A stretch of DNA of 64,000 nucleotides from a marine gamma proteobacterium HTCC2148 (lineage in GTDB: Bacteria; Pseudomonadota; Gammaproteobacteria; Pseudomonadales; Halieaceae): positions 175,235-239,234 of the forward strand of contig DS999222.1 in the NCBI GenBank assembly GCA_000156295.1, in the 5' to 3' direction. Shown piece by piece: positions 53,200 to 62,166 of this stretch. How positions within the stretch are numbered: position 1 is the stretch's first letter; every line of letters starts with the position of its first letter. Below the pieces are notes generated by a model. The model was not told where the DNA came from, ran no database searches, and was given only the letters and a program-made list of their open reading frames with translations. Made by a program: the position numbers and the translations under genes.

Positions 53200-53712
53200 T
53201 CAGGGCCTGCGCCGATTGTCACGAAGATAAACCGCATCGTCACTGCGGGCGCCACGCAGTCCATCGGGGGCTAGTTCAAAGTAAAGGTCGTTGGTGGGGC
53301 TGGTGCGGCTCCAGTCCACCAGTTCGCTGCGATAGGCAAATTTCCAGATGCCCTCGCGCTTTTCGTAGCGATCCAGGTAACGACCGGAGATGATCAGGTC
53401 TTCATGACCGTCATCGGTAGGTACCTTGTGATAGGCCTGAAAATAGATCTCACCGAAGGCCTCATCGCCTTCTACATCAATCAGGGAATTGCCGATCAGG
53501 TGCTGGTTTGCCGCGTGTCCCTGCAGGGCAGACATCGCAAACTCAATAAACGCCGCGGGATCACTGTTGTGAATTCCGAATTCGCACCAACCATCCTCCC
53601 AGAACTGATCCAGCATTAGAGGTGCGTCCAATCTGTCCAGGCCGCGCATATACCGGCAGCACAGTTCGTAGATGTCTTGTTTTGCCAGGTAGGTTTCTAA
53701 ACGTTGGTCCAT
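53200..53712 (-). CDS. NTF2/SnoaL-like protein
   Basis: 170 residues of the SnoaL_4 type: RYMRGLDRLD, WCEFGIHN, HLIGNSLIDVEGD, SGRYLDRYEKREGIWKF and DWSRT. Such cone-shaped folds include dehydratases, isomerases and dioxygenase beta subunits. It overlaps its upstream paralogue by one base. In this island it could be a small subunit of one of the Rieske oxygenases or a separate isomerase/dehydratase. The catalytic pair cannot be assigned from sequence. Confidence 0.8.
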   Translation of the reverse strand: MDQRLETYLAKQDIYELCCRYMRGLDRLDAPLMLDQFWEDGWCEFGIHNSDPAAFIEFAMSALQGHAANQHLIGNSLIDVEGDEAFGEIYFQAYHKVPTDDGHEDLIISGRYLDRYEKREGIWKFAYRSELVDWSRTSPTNDLYFELAPDGLRGARSDDAVYLRDNRRRP

Positions 53713-54245
53713 TATGCATGTCCTCCCGCATTCAGGAATTCGTGAAGGGGGTCTTGATCGCCGTGGCTGCCCTTGGCCAGTTGTAAAAATGCGTCGCTAT
53801 CGCGTTCATCCTCAACTTCCCGGGTGCGGCTCCAATCCATGACGACCTGACGATGCAGCATTCGCCACTGTCCTTGGCGTTTTTCCAGTAAGTCCAGGTA
53901 GCGACCGGCGAAGCACATCTCCTGGCCACCGCCGGGTAGCAGATGATCGGCATTGACGTAGCTCTCGCAGCGGGCACTCGAACCCTCCAGCGATACCAGT
54001 GTATTGCCAAGAGAATGCCGGGTGAGTTCGTAGGCACCACCCAGGGCCTCTACCACCAGCTTCGCGAAGGCTTGGGCGGGTCCCTTGTAACTTCCGTAGT
54101 CTACTTCCGCCTCTGGCCAATAGCAGTGCTGTAGCAGGGTGCTATCCAGGCGGTCCAGGCCGCGGGAATGCAACTGCAGCACTTCGATAATCGCCAGCTT
54201 GTCGGCCACATCTTCAGTTTCAAGTGGTATACCCATGTCCATCAT
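53712..54245 (-). CDS. NTF2/SnoaL-like protein, paralogue
   Basis: About 177 residues from ATG 54245 (MMDMG); the frame extends to 54302 but the extra part runs over the operator. It shares SRGLDRLD, HSLGNTLVSLEG, GRYLDLLEKRQGQW and VMDWSRT with its neighbour, so the pair arose by duplication. Divergent from the Rieske oxygenase at 54380, with an operator between them. It may be the small partner of that oxygenase or an independent enzyme. Confidence 0.8.
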   Translation of the reverse strand: MMDMGIPLETEDVADKLAIIEVLQLHSRGLDRLDSTLLQHCYWPEAEVDYGSYKGPAQAFAKLVVEALGGAYELTRHSLGNTLVSLEGSSARCESYVNADHLLPGGGQEMCFAGRYLDLLEKRQGQWRMLHRQVVMDWSRTREVEDERDSDAFLQLAKGSHGDQDPLHEFLNAGGHA

Positions 54246-54310
54246 TACTTTGTCCTTGGAATGTGGTTGTGTGACTTGCAATAAAGACCTAAGAAAGCAC
54301 ATACTAAAAA

Positions 54311-54328
54311 ACAGTCAATCCTGATTGT
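54311..54328. promoter_or_regulatory. operator ACAGTCA-ATCC-TGATTGT in the NTF2/Rieske divergent promoter
   Basis: An 18-bp near-palindrome (one R/Y mismatch between arms) located between the divergent NTF2-like pair and the first Rieske gene. The same half-sites, in opposite orientation, recur at 60740-60757 before the P450. The form fits a TetR- or MarR-family dimer. Confidence 0.75.
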
Positions 54329-54379
54329 ATTATTGGATGTGCATCTGCGTCCAGTCACTAAATGGGGGATCGAGGTAAA

Positions 54380-55762
54380 ATGACAGAGAAAACTGCAGCA
54401 CCTGGCTCTGCGCGCGCACCGGGACATACGGTGGCTTCTACCCTGGCTGACGATACCAGGCAGGTGCCCCCGCCGTTGATGGAGCAGAGTTTCGAATTTC
54501 TTGGGGACGAAGATATTCCCTGCAGTCGCTATACCTCCCGGGCCTTCGCCGATCTTGAAACCGAGCGCCTTTGGGGGCGCAGTTGGCAGTGGGCCTGTCG
54601 CGAGGAGCACCTGCAGGATGTGGGTGATAACTATGTCTATAACATTGGTCCCTATTCGATCATTGTGATTCGCAGTGAAGAGGACAACATTCAGGCGTTT
54701 ATCAATAGTTGTTCCCATCGGGGAACAAAGCTCCTGGGTGGCGAAGGGGCGGGATACTCGCCACAATTAACCTGCCCTTTTCACGGCTGGACCTGGAATA
54801 TAAAAGGGGAATTGGAATCGCTGCCGGCCAAGTGGGATTTCCCGCATGCCAGCGCCGAGACACACGGCCTGCATCCGGTCAAAACCGAGCTATGGGGAGG
54901 GTTTGTTTTTTTCAACCTGGATCCCAACGCAAAGCCTCTGGCCGATTACATGGATGTGATGCCTGAGCACTTTTCGCACTTTCCTCTCGAGCAAAGGCGT
55001 ATTCGGGTGCATGTTCAAAAGATCCTGCCAGCCAACTGGAAAGCGTCGCAGGAAGCGTTCATGGAGGCATACCATAACTTCGAAACCCACAACGCCCCCA
55101 ATGGTGCCAACACGCAATACGATGTCTTTGGTAAGTACGTCAGTCGCTTTATTCACAATATAGGCAATTACAGTCCCGAATCATTGAGTGATTACCCGGG
55201 CGATAAATGGCGTGACCCTCCATTGACGGAAAACGAGCTACTGCAGATGCTCTCTATATTTGGCCTGGACCATGATGAAGTGCCAGCGGGCGAGACTGCT
55301 CGTAGCATTGCGGCCGAAGACTTGCGTCGTCGTATTGGTAAGGGACTGGGAGTCGATTTATCTGCGGTGAGTGATTGCATGATGCTCGATTCCATCGAAT
55401 ATCACCTGTTCCCTAATATGTTTTTCTTTCCCGGTATTACTGTGCCCATGGTTTATCGATTCCGCCCTAATGGCGATGACGTCGATAGCTGTATCTTTGA
55501 CCTGATGATATTAGAACCTTTGCCGGAAGGGGCTGAGCATCCAGAGCCACCGGAGCCGGAAAAGTTGAGCGTGGAACAGTCCTACACCGAATCGGAAGCA
55601 CTGAGCTGGCTGGCGCCGGTCTACGATGAGGACACCGGCAATCTCGACCTGCAACAGCAGGGCTTTAAGACCAGTCGAAAGCCAGGTATTACCCTGGGCA
55701 ATTATCAGGAGTCACGTATTCGACGAGTTCACATGACACTGGATGAATTTTTACAGGAGTAA
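54380..55762 (+). CDS. Rieske non-haem iron oxygenase, alpha subunit
   Basis: 460 residues from ATG 54380 (GAGG nine bases upstream; the frame also has ATG 54362). Rieske centre C-S-H-R...C-P-F-H in CSHRGTKLLGGEG...LTCPFHGWTW. The catalytic iron site is near EAFMEAYHNFETHN (His-x4-His, with acid downstream). C-terminal ring-hydroxylating domain to EFLQE. It inserts oxygen into an aromatic or alicyclic ring, using electrons from a ferredoxin. The ferredoxin gene is directly downstream. Substrate unknown; steroid or terpenoid compounds are possible. Confidence 0.88.
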   Translation: MTEKTAAPGSARAPGHTVASTLADDTRQVPPPLMEQSFEFLGDEDIPCSRYTSRAFADLETERLWGRSWQWACREEHLQDVGDNYVYNIGPYSIIVIRSEEDNIQAFINSCSHRGTKLLGGEGAGYSPQLTCPFHGWTWNIKGELESLPAKWDFPHASAETHGLHPVKTELWGGFVFFNLDPNAKPLADYMDVMPEHFSHFPLEQRRIRVHVQKILPANWKASQEAFMEAYHNFETHNAPNGANTQYDVFGKYVSRFIHNIGNYSPESLSDYPGDKWRDPPLTENELLQMLSIFGLDHDEVPAGETARSIAAEDLRRRIGKGLGVDLSAVSDCMMLDSIEYHLFPNMFFFPGITVPMVYRFRPNGDDVDSCIFDLMILEPLPEGAEHPEPPEPEKLSVEQSYTESEALSWLAPVYDEDTGNLDLQQQGFKTSRKPGITLGNYQESRIRRVHMTLDEFLQE

Positions 55763-55766
55763 GCGG

Positions 55767-56081
55767 GTGAATGAATTTTTGCAGGTAGCGAGCCTATCTG
55801 ATCTGCCTCAGGGTCAGACCCTGTGCGTTGAAATTGATGGACGCGAAGTGCTGCTCTGCCATACTGCTGAGGGAGTCTATGCGGTGGACAATCTTTGCAG
55901 TCATGCGGATGCTCGCCTGTGCGATGGCAAGCTCAAGGGGCAAAAAATTCTCTGTCCGTTACACGGTGCTGCGTTTGATGTTCGTGACGGTAGTGCACTT
56001 ACGCGTCCGGCCATCACTCCGATCGCCAGTCACAGCGTGACAGTCGATGATGATGCTATTCTGGTAGCATTGACCGACTGA
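55767..56081 (+). CDS. Rieske-type ferredoxin
   Basis: 104 residues from GTG 55767, five bases after the oxygenase stop, with AGGAG upstream; the ATG at 55743 lies inside the oxygenase gene. Rieske motif CSHADARLCDG...KILCPLHGAAFDV (Cys-x-His...Cys-x2-His). It should shuttle electrons to the oxygenases on either side. No reductase gene is in the window. A 15-bp imperfect duplicate, ATGAATTTTT(A/G)CAGG, spans the junction at 55743 and 55771. Confidence 0.9.
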   Translation: MNEFLQVASLSDLPQGQTLCVEIDGREVLLCHTAEGVYAVDNLCSHADARLCDGKLKGQKILCPLHGAAFDVRDGSALTRPAITPIASHSVTVDDDAILVALTD

Positions 56082-56105
56082 TTTTAGCTATTTAAAAACT
56101 ACTCT

Positions 56106-57446
56106 ATGCCACAAATAACACAGGAAGAAGATTTCCCCGGCGGCCTTAAGGCGCGCACCGCGGAGCGGGCTGTGCTGGACAAAACGCGCTATACCAACCC
56201 CGCGGTGCGGGAGCGAGAGTGGGAAAAAATCTGGAGTCGTTGCTGGCTGTTTGCGGGTCTGGTCTCTGATATTCCCGGCGCAGGTGACTATTTCCTATAT
56301 GAACTGGGACCCGAGTCGGTGGTGGTGCTGCGCGATGAAGACGGCAATGTCGGTGCCTTCTACAATGTGTGCCAGCACCGTGGAAACCGCATATTCAGTG
56401 GCAGTCCCGGCTGGGTAAAACAGGTAGCTTGTCCGTATCATGGTTGGCGCTATCATTTGGACGGCTCACTGGCGGAGGTGCCAGACGCAGACAGGTTCTG
56501 CCCTGCGATAACAGCGCAGGAACGCTCCCTGAAAACGGTACGAGTAGAAGTTTGGGCTGGCCTGGTGTGGCTTAACTTCGACCCCGGGGCTGAGCCTCTT
56601 GCTGACTACCTTGGGCCAATAGTATCCAGGCTCGAACCCTATCGGTTCGAAAATATGCTCTTGGCGAAGCACCAGACTGTAGCCTTGGACGCTAACTGGA
56701 AGACGGTGCGCGACAACTTTCTCGAGCAATACCATGTTGATTTTATTCACCCGCAACACGCTGGATTTGTGGACTGCTGCAATTCCATCAACACCTTGTG
56801 GCCTATGGGGCACTCTGCCACAGTCGTTGAGGGCTTTGTCACTAACTCTCGCTATCGTGTGCCGGAGGAGGTGCCTGAACCGCTGCGTCCTTTTCTCGAG
56901 TCACTGGGGCTTGATCCCGCGGCGTTTTCGGGGCGCGTGCCCGAGATTCGCGCCGCAGTGCAGCAGCGAAAAAGAGAAGTGGGCGACTTGCTGGGACACG
57001 ATTATTCGCCGCTGAGCGACGCGCAGCTTTCGGATGTCTGGCAGTACGACATATTTCCGAATACGTTTATGACTATCAATCCTGAGGAACTGTGGATTTT
57101 CGGTCCCCGGCCTCACCCCACCGATCACGAAAAGTGTTTCCTGGATAAATTCACCCTACAGATTCCGGCTGAGACAGGCTGTGACGAAGCGAAGGGTCTT
57201 TCACTGCACCCGGCTTTGTGTGTTTCGCGCGACGCAGAAAGGCCAGAGCATGAATCATTCACTCGCGATGACGTGCTGGCGGGCAAGCACTCGCTGACTA
57301 TAACGATTGATCAGGATATTGAGTATCTGCCTGATATGCAGGCGGGAATGCGCTCCAGGGGCTTTGACAGGGCTGTTCTCAATGCCGACGAAGTTCGCGT
57401 TCAACATTTTCATGATTGGGTCGATGCCTGGTGCGCCGACGACTGA
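56106..57446 (+). CDS. Rieske non-haem iron oxygenase, alpha subunit (second)
   Basis: 446 residues. Rieske centre CQHRGNRIFSGSPG...ACPYHGWRY; iron-site region DNFLEQYHVDFIHPQH; Asn in DANWK. It is distinct from the first alpha subunit in length and motif spacing. Lies 24 bases after the ferredoxin, so probably one operon of oxygenase-ferredoxin-oxygenase. Converges with the third Rieske gene without a gap (stop at 57446, stop at 57447). Confidence 0.88.
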   Translation: MPQITQEEDFPGGLKARTAERAVLDKTRYTNPAVREREWEKIWSRCWLFAGLVSDIPGAGDYFLYELGPESVVVLRDEDGNVGAFYNVCQHRGNRIFSGSPGWVKQVACPYHGWRYHLDGSLAEVPDADRFCPAITAQERSLKTVRVEVWAGLVWLNFDPGAEPLADYLGPIVSRLEPYRFENMLLAKHQTVALDANWKTVRDNFLEQYHVDFIHPQHAGFVDCCNSINTLWPMGHSATVVEGFVTNSRYRVPEEVPEPLRPFLESLGLDPAAFSGRVPEIRAAVQQRKREVGDLLGHDYSPLSDAQLSDVWQYDIFPNTFMTINPEELWIFGPRPHPTDHEKCFLDKFTLQIPAETGCDEAKGLSLHPALCVSRDAERPEHESFTRDDVLAGKHSLTITIDQDIEYLPDMQAGMRSRGFDRAVLNADEVRVQHFHDWVDAWCADD

Positions 57447-58607
57447 TCAGGCGGGCTTGACTCCCAGTATTTCGTGCAACTGTCTATGCATGTTTTGCAC
57501 ACCCGGCTCGTTACGCCCCACCAGCACTTCGCGCTTGATACCGCTACTGAGTCCACGATTAATCTTGTCGACCAGCGCATAGTCCTCTGTAACAGCAACA
57601 TCCCTGATCATTTTAAAGTATGCCTCGTATTCCTCGCGCTGTTCGTCATTGGCTGGTGGTTCGGGCAGGAACATGCTGTGATAAATCACTGAACGATCGG
57701 GACTAATAGGATATACGCGCCAGGTCTGAAAGTGATCTTCCACCACAAAAATCACAGTGTTAGGAAAAATGTAATTGACGTGAGAAGTGTATTTGCGTGG
57801 ATTCCATTGGTCCTCGGGAATGCCGTTGAGTTCTGTAATTTCAAGACTGGCAGAGCCCATTGCGTGATTGCGACCAAATTGGTGATAAGTGCCAAGGTTG
57901 TTATAAGCCATCTGGGCAATGGAATCGCTGTGCAGACTTTCAAAGTGGTAAAACTCATGGAAAGTATCCATGTTAAGTTTCCAACTGAAATCTGTATGGA
58001 CCTGTTCGGCGCCGAGGTAGTAATGATCACTGAGTCCGAAACCTGACAAGTGTGTATCTAGTCCTGCCAGTACGTCATCAATATCAAACGTGAGATCAGG
58101 ATTGGGCATCACAAAAATAAAGCCGTTTTTTTCCTCCACCTGCAGCGGCCGCAACCCCAGTTGCTCTCGGTCGATATCGGTAAAGCCCTCTTTGCCGAAG
58201 GGAACGCCGATCAGCTTTCCATCGAGGTCGTAACTCCATCCGTGGTAGGGGCAGGAGAACATCCGCTCCATTTTGGCTTTGCCATGTTGACATTCGTTCA
58301 GCGGTGCACCCCGATGAGAACAGATATTGACGAAGGCGTTTAGCGTTCCCTCGACCGTTCGTACGATAAGGATAGGAATGCCAGTATCGTCGAAGGCGAA
58401 GTAGTCACCCGCTTCGGGAAGAAGGCAGCTGGGACCGACAAACTGGGGATAGTTGCGAAATAGCTCGGTTTTTTCTCGAGCGAAGAGGTCTGGGTCAGTG
58501 TACTCGCCTACATCGATTTTCATTACGCTGTTGGCGAGCGCAGTGGTGTTGTTGGCCACCAGATTCAAGAGAGTCTTTACTTCTGCAATTTGCTGGTCTC
58601 TCTGCAT
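57447..58607 (-). CDS. Rieske non-haem iron oxygenase, alpha subunit (third)
   Basis: 386 residues. Rieske centre CSHRGAPLNECQHG...FSCPYHGWSY; iron-site region MDTFHEFYHFESLHSD (His-x4-His). Shorter than the two others, as in Rieske enzymes that act on alicyclic or steroid nuclei. It lies 27 bases downstream of the acyl-CoA dehydrogenase, on the minus strand with SDR and ACAD, forming a second operon of the island. It starts with a coiled polar N-terminus (QQIAEVKTLLNLVANNTTAL). Confidence 0.88.
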   Translation of the reverse strand: MQRDQQIAEVKTLLNLVANNTTALANSVMKIDVGEYTDPDLFAREKTELFRNYPQFVGPSCLLPEAGDYFAFDDTGIPILIVRTVEGTLNAFVNICSHRGAPLNECQHGKAKMERMFSCPYHGWSYDLDGKLIGVPFGKEGFTDIDREQLGLRPLQVEEKNGFIFVMPNPDLTFDIDDVLAGLDTHLSGFGLSDHYYLGAEQVHTDFSWKLNMDTFHEFYHFESLHSDSIAQMAYNNLGTYHQFGRNHAMGSASLEITELNGIPEDQWNPRKYTSHVNYIFPNTVIFVVEDHFQTWRVYPISPDRSVIYHSMFLPEPPANDEQREEYEAYFKMIRDVAVTEDYALVDKINRGLSSGIKREVLVGRNEPGVQNMHRQLHEILGVKPA

Positions 58608-58634
58608 GAATCCGACTCCTTGTTGAGGGCTGTG

Positions 58635-59822
58635 CTACAGGCCGAGCACCATCTTGGCGATGATGTTGCGTTGTACCTCCTGAGAGCCGCCAAAAATCGA
58701 GGCGGCACGATTGTTGAGATAACGCGGTAATACTGCAGACACCGGATCGGGGCGGTAGGGACTGCCTCCCTCTACCGGATCCATATCCAGTGCACGATAG
58801 CCCAGGATATCTAGAGAAAGCTGGTTTATTTCTTGCTCCAGACGTGTGGTGTTGAGCTTGAGAATAGATGACTCCGGGCCGGGTGTGCCGCCCCCACTCA
58901 CGGAAGAAAGAATTCGCATCTCGGTAATTTCAAGCGCTTTGTGGTCGATTTCCAGGCGTGCGACCTTGCGCTGGAAGTCTCCACGTGGATCGAAGTTTTC
59001 GACACTTTCGCAGGTGTCGCGGTAAAGCCGTTGCAAGCGTGCTAACTCGTGCGAGATCAGCGGGCCGGAGAAACCGCCTCCGCGCTCAAATTCAAGCAGA
59101 TACTTGGCATAGGTCCAGCCTTTATTCTCTTCGCCAATGCGATTTGCCTGAGGCACTCTTACGTTTTCAAAGAACACCTGGTTGACTTCGTGATCACCCG
59201 CCATGGTAATGATAGGTTCTACGCTGACGCCCGGGCTATCCATGTCAATGAGCAGGAAGCTGATGCCTTGCTGTGGCCTGCCACTGTTGTCTGTTCGCAC
59301 CAGGCAGAAAATGTGATCTGCCATATGGGCGTGGGTGGTCCAGATCTTGGATCCGTTGACGATGTAATCGTCACCGTCAGCATCAGCCCTGAGCTTCAAG
59401 CTCGCAAGGTCAGACCCTGAGCCTGGTTCGCTATAACCCTGACACCAGTACTGCTCTCCGGACAGAATTTTTGGCAGGTACTCGGCTTTTTGTTCTTCAT
59501 TACCAAAGGCCATAAGCACCGGGGCGAGCATTAGCAAGCCCAGCGGAATCAGCATCGGTGCGCCAGCGAGATAGCATTCTCGGCTGAAAATGTACTTCTG
59601 GGTAGGGGACCACTCCGTGCCGCCATGCTCGCGGGGCCAACTGGGTACCGCCCAGCCTTTAGCGACCAGAATTGATTGCCATTTCAGTGCCAGTTCTTTT
59701 TCAACGAACACACTGGCATTTTGAGAGGTTGTCTCAACAATATCTGCGCTAAGATTCTCCGCGAGGAACTGCTGTACTTCCTGCTGAAACTGCAGGTCAT
59801 CTTCTGAAAATTTTAGATCCAT
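58635..59822 (-). CDS. acyl-CoA dehydrogenase
   Basis: 395 residues. ACAD fold with FAD-binding CQGYSEPGSGSDLASL and WTTHAHMADH; the catalytic-base region is not the ordinary fatty-acid ACAD glutamate, so I do not name the residue. This YSEPGSGSD-type subclass is common in steroid side-chain and terpenoid degradation. It oxidises an acyl-CoA to the 2-enoyl form with an electron-transfer flavoprotein. Middle gene of the minus-strand trio (SDR, ACAD, Rieske), gaps of 23 and 27 bases. Confidence 0.87.
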   Translation of the reverse strand: MDLKFSEDDLQFQQEVQQFLAENLSADIVETTSQNASVFVEKELALKWQSILVAKGWAVPSWPREHGGTEWSPTQKYIFSRECYLAGAPMLIPLGLLMLAPVLMAFGNEEQKAEYLPKILSGEQYWCQGYSEPGSGSDLASLKLRADADGDDYIVNGSKIWTTHAHMADHIFCLVRTDNSGRPQQGISFLLIDMDSPGVSVEPIITMAGDHEVNQVFFENVRVPQANRIGEENKGWTYAKYLLEFERGGGFSGPLISHELARLQRLYRDTCESVENFDPRGDFQRKVARLEIDHKALEITEMRILSSVSGGGTPGPESSILKLNTTRLEQEINQLSLDILGYRALDMDPVEGGSPYRPDPVSAVLPRYLNNRAASIFGGSQEVQRNIIAKMVLGL

Positions 59823-59845
59823 GGTGAATTAGCCTGACGCACTCC

Positions 59846-60607
59846 TTACAATTGAACGCGCTTGGTGAAGCCGCCGTCAGCGACCAGGTTTACGCCGGTG
59901 ATTAGGCTCGCTGCCGGGCTGGCAATAAAGGCTACTGTGTTAGCAATTTCCTCGGCGCTGCCGAACCGGCCCGATGGTATGTCAGCCAGTGTGGCGTCGT
60001 ACAAGTCGGTCATGTTTTCTTTGATGAATTCCCAAGCGCCGCCTTCGATGAAGATGGGGCCGGGGGATACGCAGTTGACTCGGATGCCCGCAGGCGCAAG
60101 GGCCTGGCTAAGCTGTTTGGCATGAATCACCAATGCACCTTTGATGGCGTTATAGGGCTGGGGACCCATGAAGGTTTCTACACCTGCGGTTGAAGATATG
60201 ACGACAATAGAGGCCGCGGATGACTTTTCCAGAAAGGGCATTGCTGCTTCTACGCCCCGCGTAGTTCCCAGCAGGTCTATGTTGAAGTTCGCTTCCCAGC
60301 CTTCCTCACTCATGTTACCGCCCCCGGCGCTGACGTTGGGCACGAATATATCGATTCCGCCCAGTTCTTCACCAACACTGGCAATCCATGCCTGGTAGCT
60401 CGCTTTGTCGGCTACATCGACGACGGCACCAGTGACTTTCACGCCCTTGGCACTCAATTCAGCCACAGCGCTATCGACTTCCTCTTGGTTGCGAGAGCAG
60501 ATAGCGAGATTGGTTCCTTCGTCGGCCAGTAGATTGGCAATAGCGCGGCCAATACCGCGAGTTGAACCTGTAATAACAGCATTTTTGCCGGCGAGTCCGA
60601 GATCCAT
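59846..60607 (-). CDS. SDR-family oxidoreductase with altered NNAG motif
   Basis: 253 residues. TGSTRGIG cofactor motif; the usual NNAG is PNVSAG (IFVPNVSAGGG); catalytic Ser in ISSTAG and YNAIKGA; C-terminal LVADGGFTKRVQL. The Asn of NNAG is part of the active-site tetrad in classical SDRs, so the change may alter activity. First gene of the minus-strand operon, divergent from the P450 with the shared operator between. Preceded by an AGGAG ribosome site. Confidence 0.86.
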   Translation of the reverse strand: MDLGLAGKNAVITGSTRGIGRAIANLLADEGTNLAICSRNQEEVDSAVAELSAKGVKVTGAVVDVADKASYQAWIASVGEELGGIDIFVPNVSAGGGNMSEEGWEANFNIDLLGTTRGVEAAMPFLEKSSAASIVVISSTAGVETFMGPQPYNAIKGALVIHAKQLSQALAPAGIRVNCVSPGPIFIEGGAWEFIKENMTDLYDATLADIPSGRFGSAEEIANTVAFIASPAASLITGVNLVADGGFTKRVQL

Positions 60608-60739
60608 AATTTTCTCCTAGGAATAGGGCTTGAGTTAAGCAAATCAGGCTACAGCTTGCCTTCGAAGAGGGCAGTGCAAGCGCCAGTTTGGTTGTTGGAT
60701 TAATGTCTGTTGGCAAAGTAGCAAAGCTCTATGAAAAAA

Positions 60740-60757
60740 ACAATCAGATTTGACTGT
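60740..60757. promoter_or_regulatory. operator ACAATCA-GATT-TGACTGT in the SDR/P450 divergent promoter
   Basis: Same half-sites as the operator at 54311-54328 read on the other strand. It lies between the divergent SDR and P450 genes, about 50 bases before ATG 60807. It overlaps the TTG that could open a longer P450 frame, another reason to prefer the ATG. Confidence 0.75.
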
Positions 60758-60806
60758 TTATTTTCTCTCCGATAATGTGAGTCGTATTCTACCGTCTTCA
60801 AATGCC

Positions 60807-62102
60807 ATGAAATCAATGCCGCCCCAAAGCTGGGGCAAGGAGAATATAGTGGCCAATTGCCCTGCAGATTTCGACTTTTTTACGCCCGAAGTCATCGAGT
60901 CCCCGTTTGAGTTTTATGAGGCGATACGTCGCGAAGCCCCAGTGTATCAGTTGCCTGATACCAATATATACATGCTCTCTCGCTGGGACGATATTCGTCA
61001 GGTTAATCGAAATACAAAGACGTTCTCTAACGATTTTCAGGACTTGCTGAAAGGACCGGAACCTTCAGCCGAAGCGGCGGCAATTTATGAGAGTGGTTAC
61101 GAACAGCCGCCAACGCTCCTGACCCTGGATCCACCCCAGCACAAGGTTTATCGGTCGCTGATTAACAAGGTGTTTTCCGCCAAACGGGTCGAGGGTATGC
61201 GCGACTACATGGAGCAAGTCGTCGATGAATTGATTGATGGATTTATCGAAAAAGGCGAATGCGAGTTCGTTCGTGACTTTGCTACGCCCCTGCCAGTGTA
61301 TGTGATTGCTGATCAATTGGGTGTCCCGCGTAAGGACCTTCGCCAGATCAAGCTCTGGTCGGACGCCTTTGCCTCGCGTTTGGGCGGTATGATGACGGCC
61401 GAAGAAGAGATCGACAACGCCAGGTTGATCGTCGAGTACCAGCACTACATGGTCAATATTATTGATGACCGGCGCGCCAATCCCAGAGACGATATGATTT
61501 CAGATCTTGCCAACAATATGATCAAACCCCCGGAAGGGGAGCGCTTGATGAGGAATGAGGAACTGCTTAGCATGATCGAGCAGTTGTTGGTGGCGGGCAA
61601 CGAAACCACCACGTCGGCGACAACCGGAGGCTTGCTTTCGCTGATCCAGCTATCTGATCAACTGCAGGTGCTGTTAGATGATCCGAGTATGATTGCGAAC
61701 GCAGTAGAAGAAATACTACGCTTTGAATCACCTTCAGCGGGTTTGTGGCGGGTTGTTACCGAGGATGTTGAATTGCAGGGCGTGGCGATACCCAAGGGCG
61801 CTTTGTTGATGCTGCGTTATGCTGCCGCTAATCGTGATGAAAAGGTTTTTGATGACCCAGAGCGTCTGGACGTGTGTCGGCGTAACGCCGACGACCATAT
61901 CGCATTTGGCTATGGCACCCATTTCTGTCCCGGTGCCTTTCTTGGCCGCAAGGAGATGCAGGTTGCTTTTGAGCGCATTCTGGCGAGGCTAACCAATATT
62001 CGTCTTGTGGAAGGCAAGAACGACCTGACGCATTGGCCCAACACAGTACTGCGTGGTCTCAAGGAATTACATATTACGTTCGACAAGCGCGATGTAGCCT
62101 AG
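60807..62102 (+). CDS. cytochrome P450
   Basis: 431 residues from ATG 60807. I-helix VAGNETTTS, K-helix ExxR in EEILRFE, haem-binding FGYGTHFCPGAFLGR with the proximal Cys. Soluble bacterial class I P450 needing a ferredoxin and reductase, neither of the usual [3Fe-4S] type being adjacent. It may hydroxylate an unactivated carbon of a hydrophobic substrate, giving entry to the pathway. Divergent from the SDR-ACAD-Rieske operon and sharing its operator. Confidence 0.9.
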   Translation: MKSMPPQSWGKENIVANCPADFDFFTPEVIESPFEFYEAIRREAPVYQLPDTNIYMLSRWDDIRQVNRNTKTFSNDFQDLLKGPEPSAEAAAIYESGYEQPPTLLTLDPPQHKVYRSLINKVFSAKRVEGMRDYMEQVVDELIDGFIEKGECEFVRDFATPLPVYVIADQLGVPRKDLRQIKLWSDAFASRLGGMMTAEEEIDNARLIVEYQHYMVNIIDDRRANPRDDMISDLANNMIKPPEGERLMRNEELLSMIEQLLVAGNETTTSATTGGLLSLIQLSDQLQVLLDDPSMIANAVEEILRFESPSAGLWRVVTEDVELQGVAIPKGALLMLRYAAANRDEKVFDDPERLDVCRRNADDHIAFGYGTHFCPGAFLGRKEMQVAFERILARLTNIRLVEGKNDLTHWPNTVLRGLKELHITFDKRDVA

Positions 62103-62166
62103 CGCTTAACCGGCATCTATGTGAGCCCCGACGCGCGCGACTCAGACCTTTAACAGGAGCGGAGCA

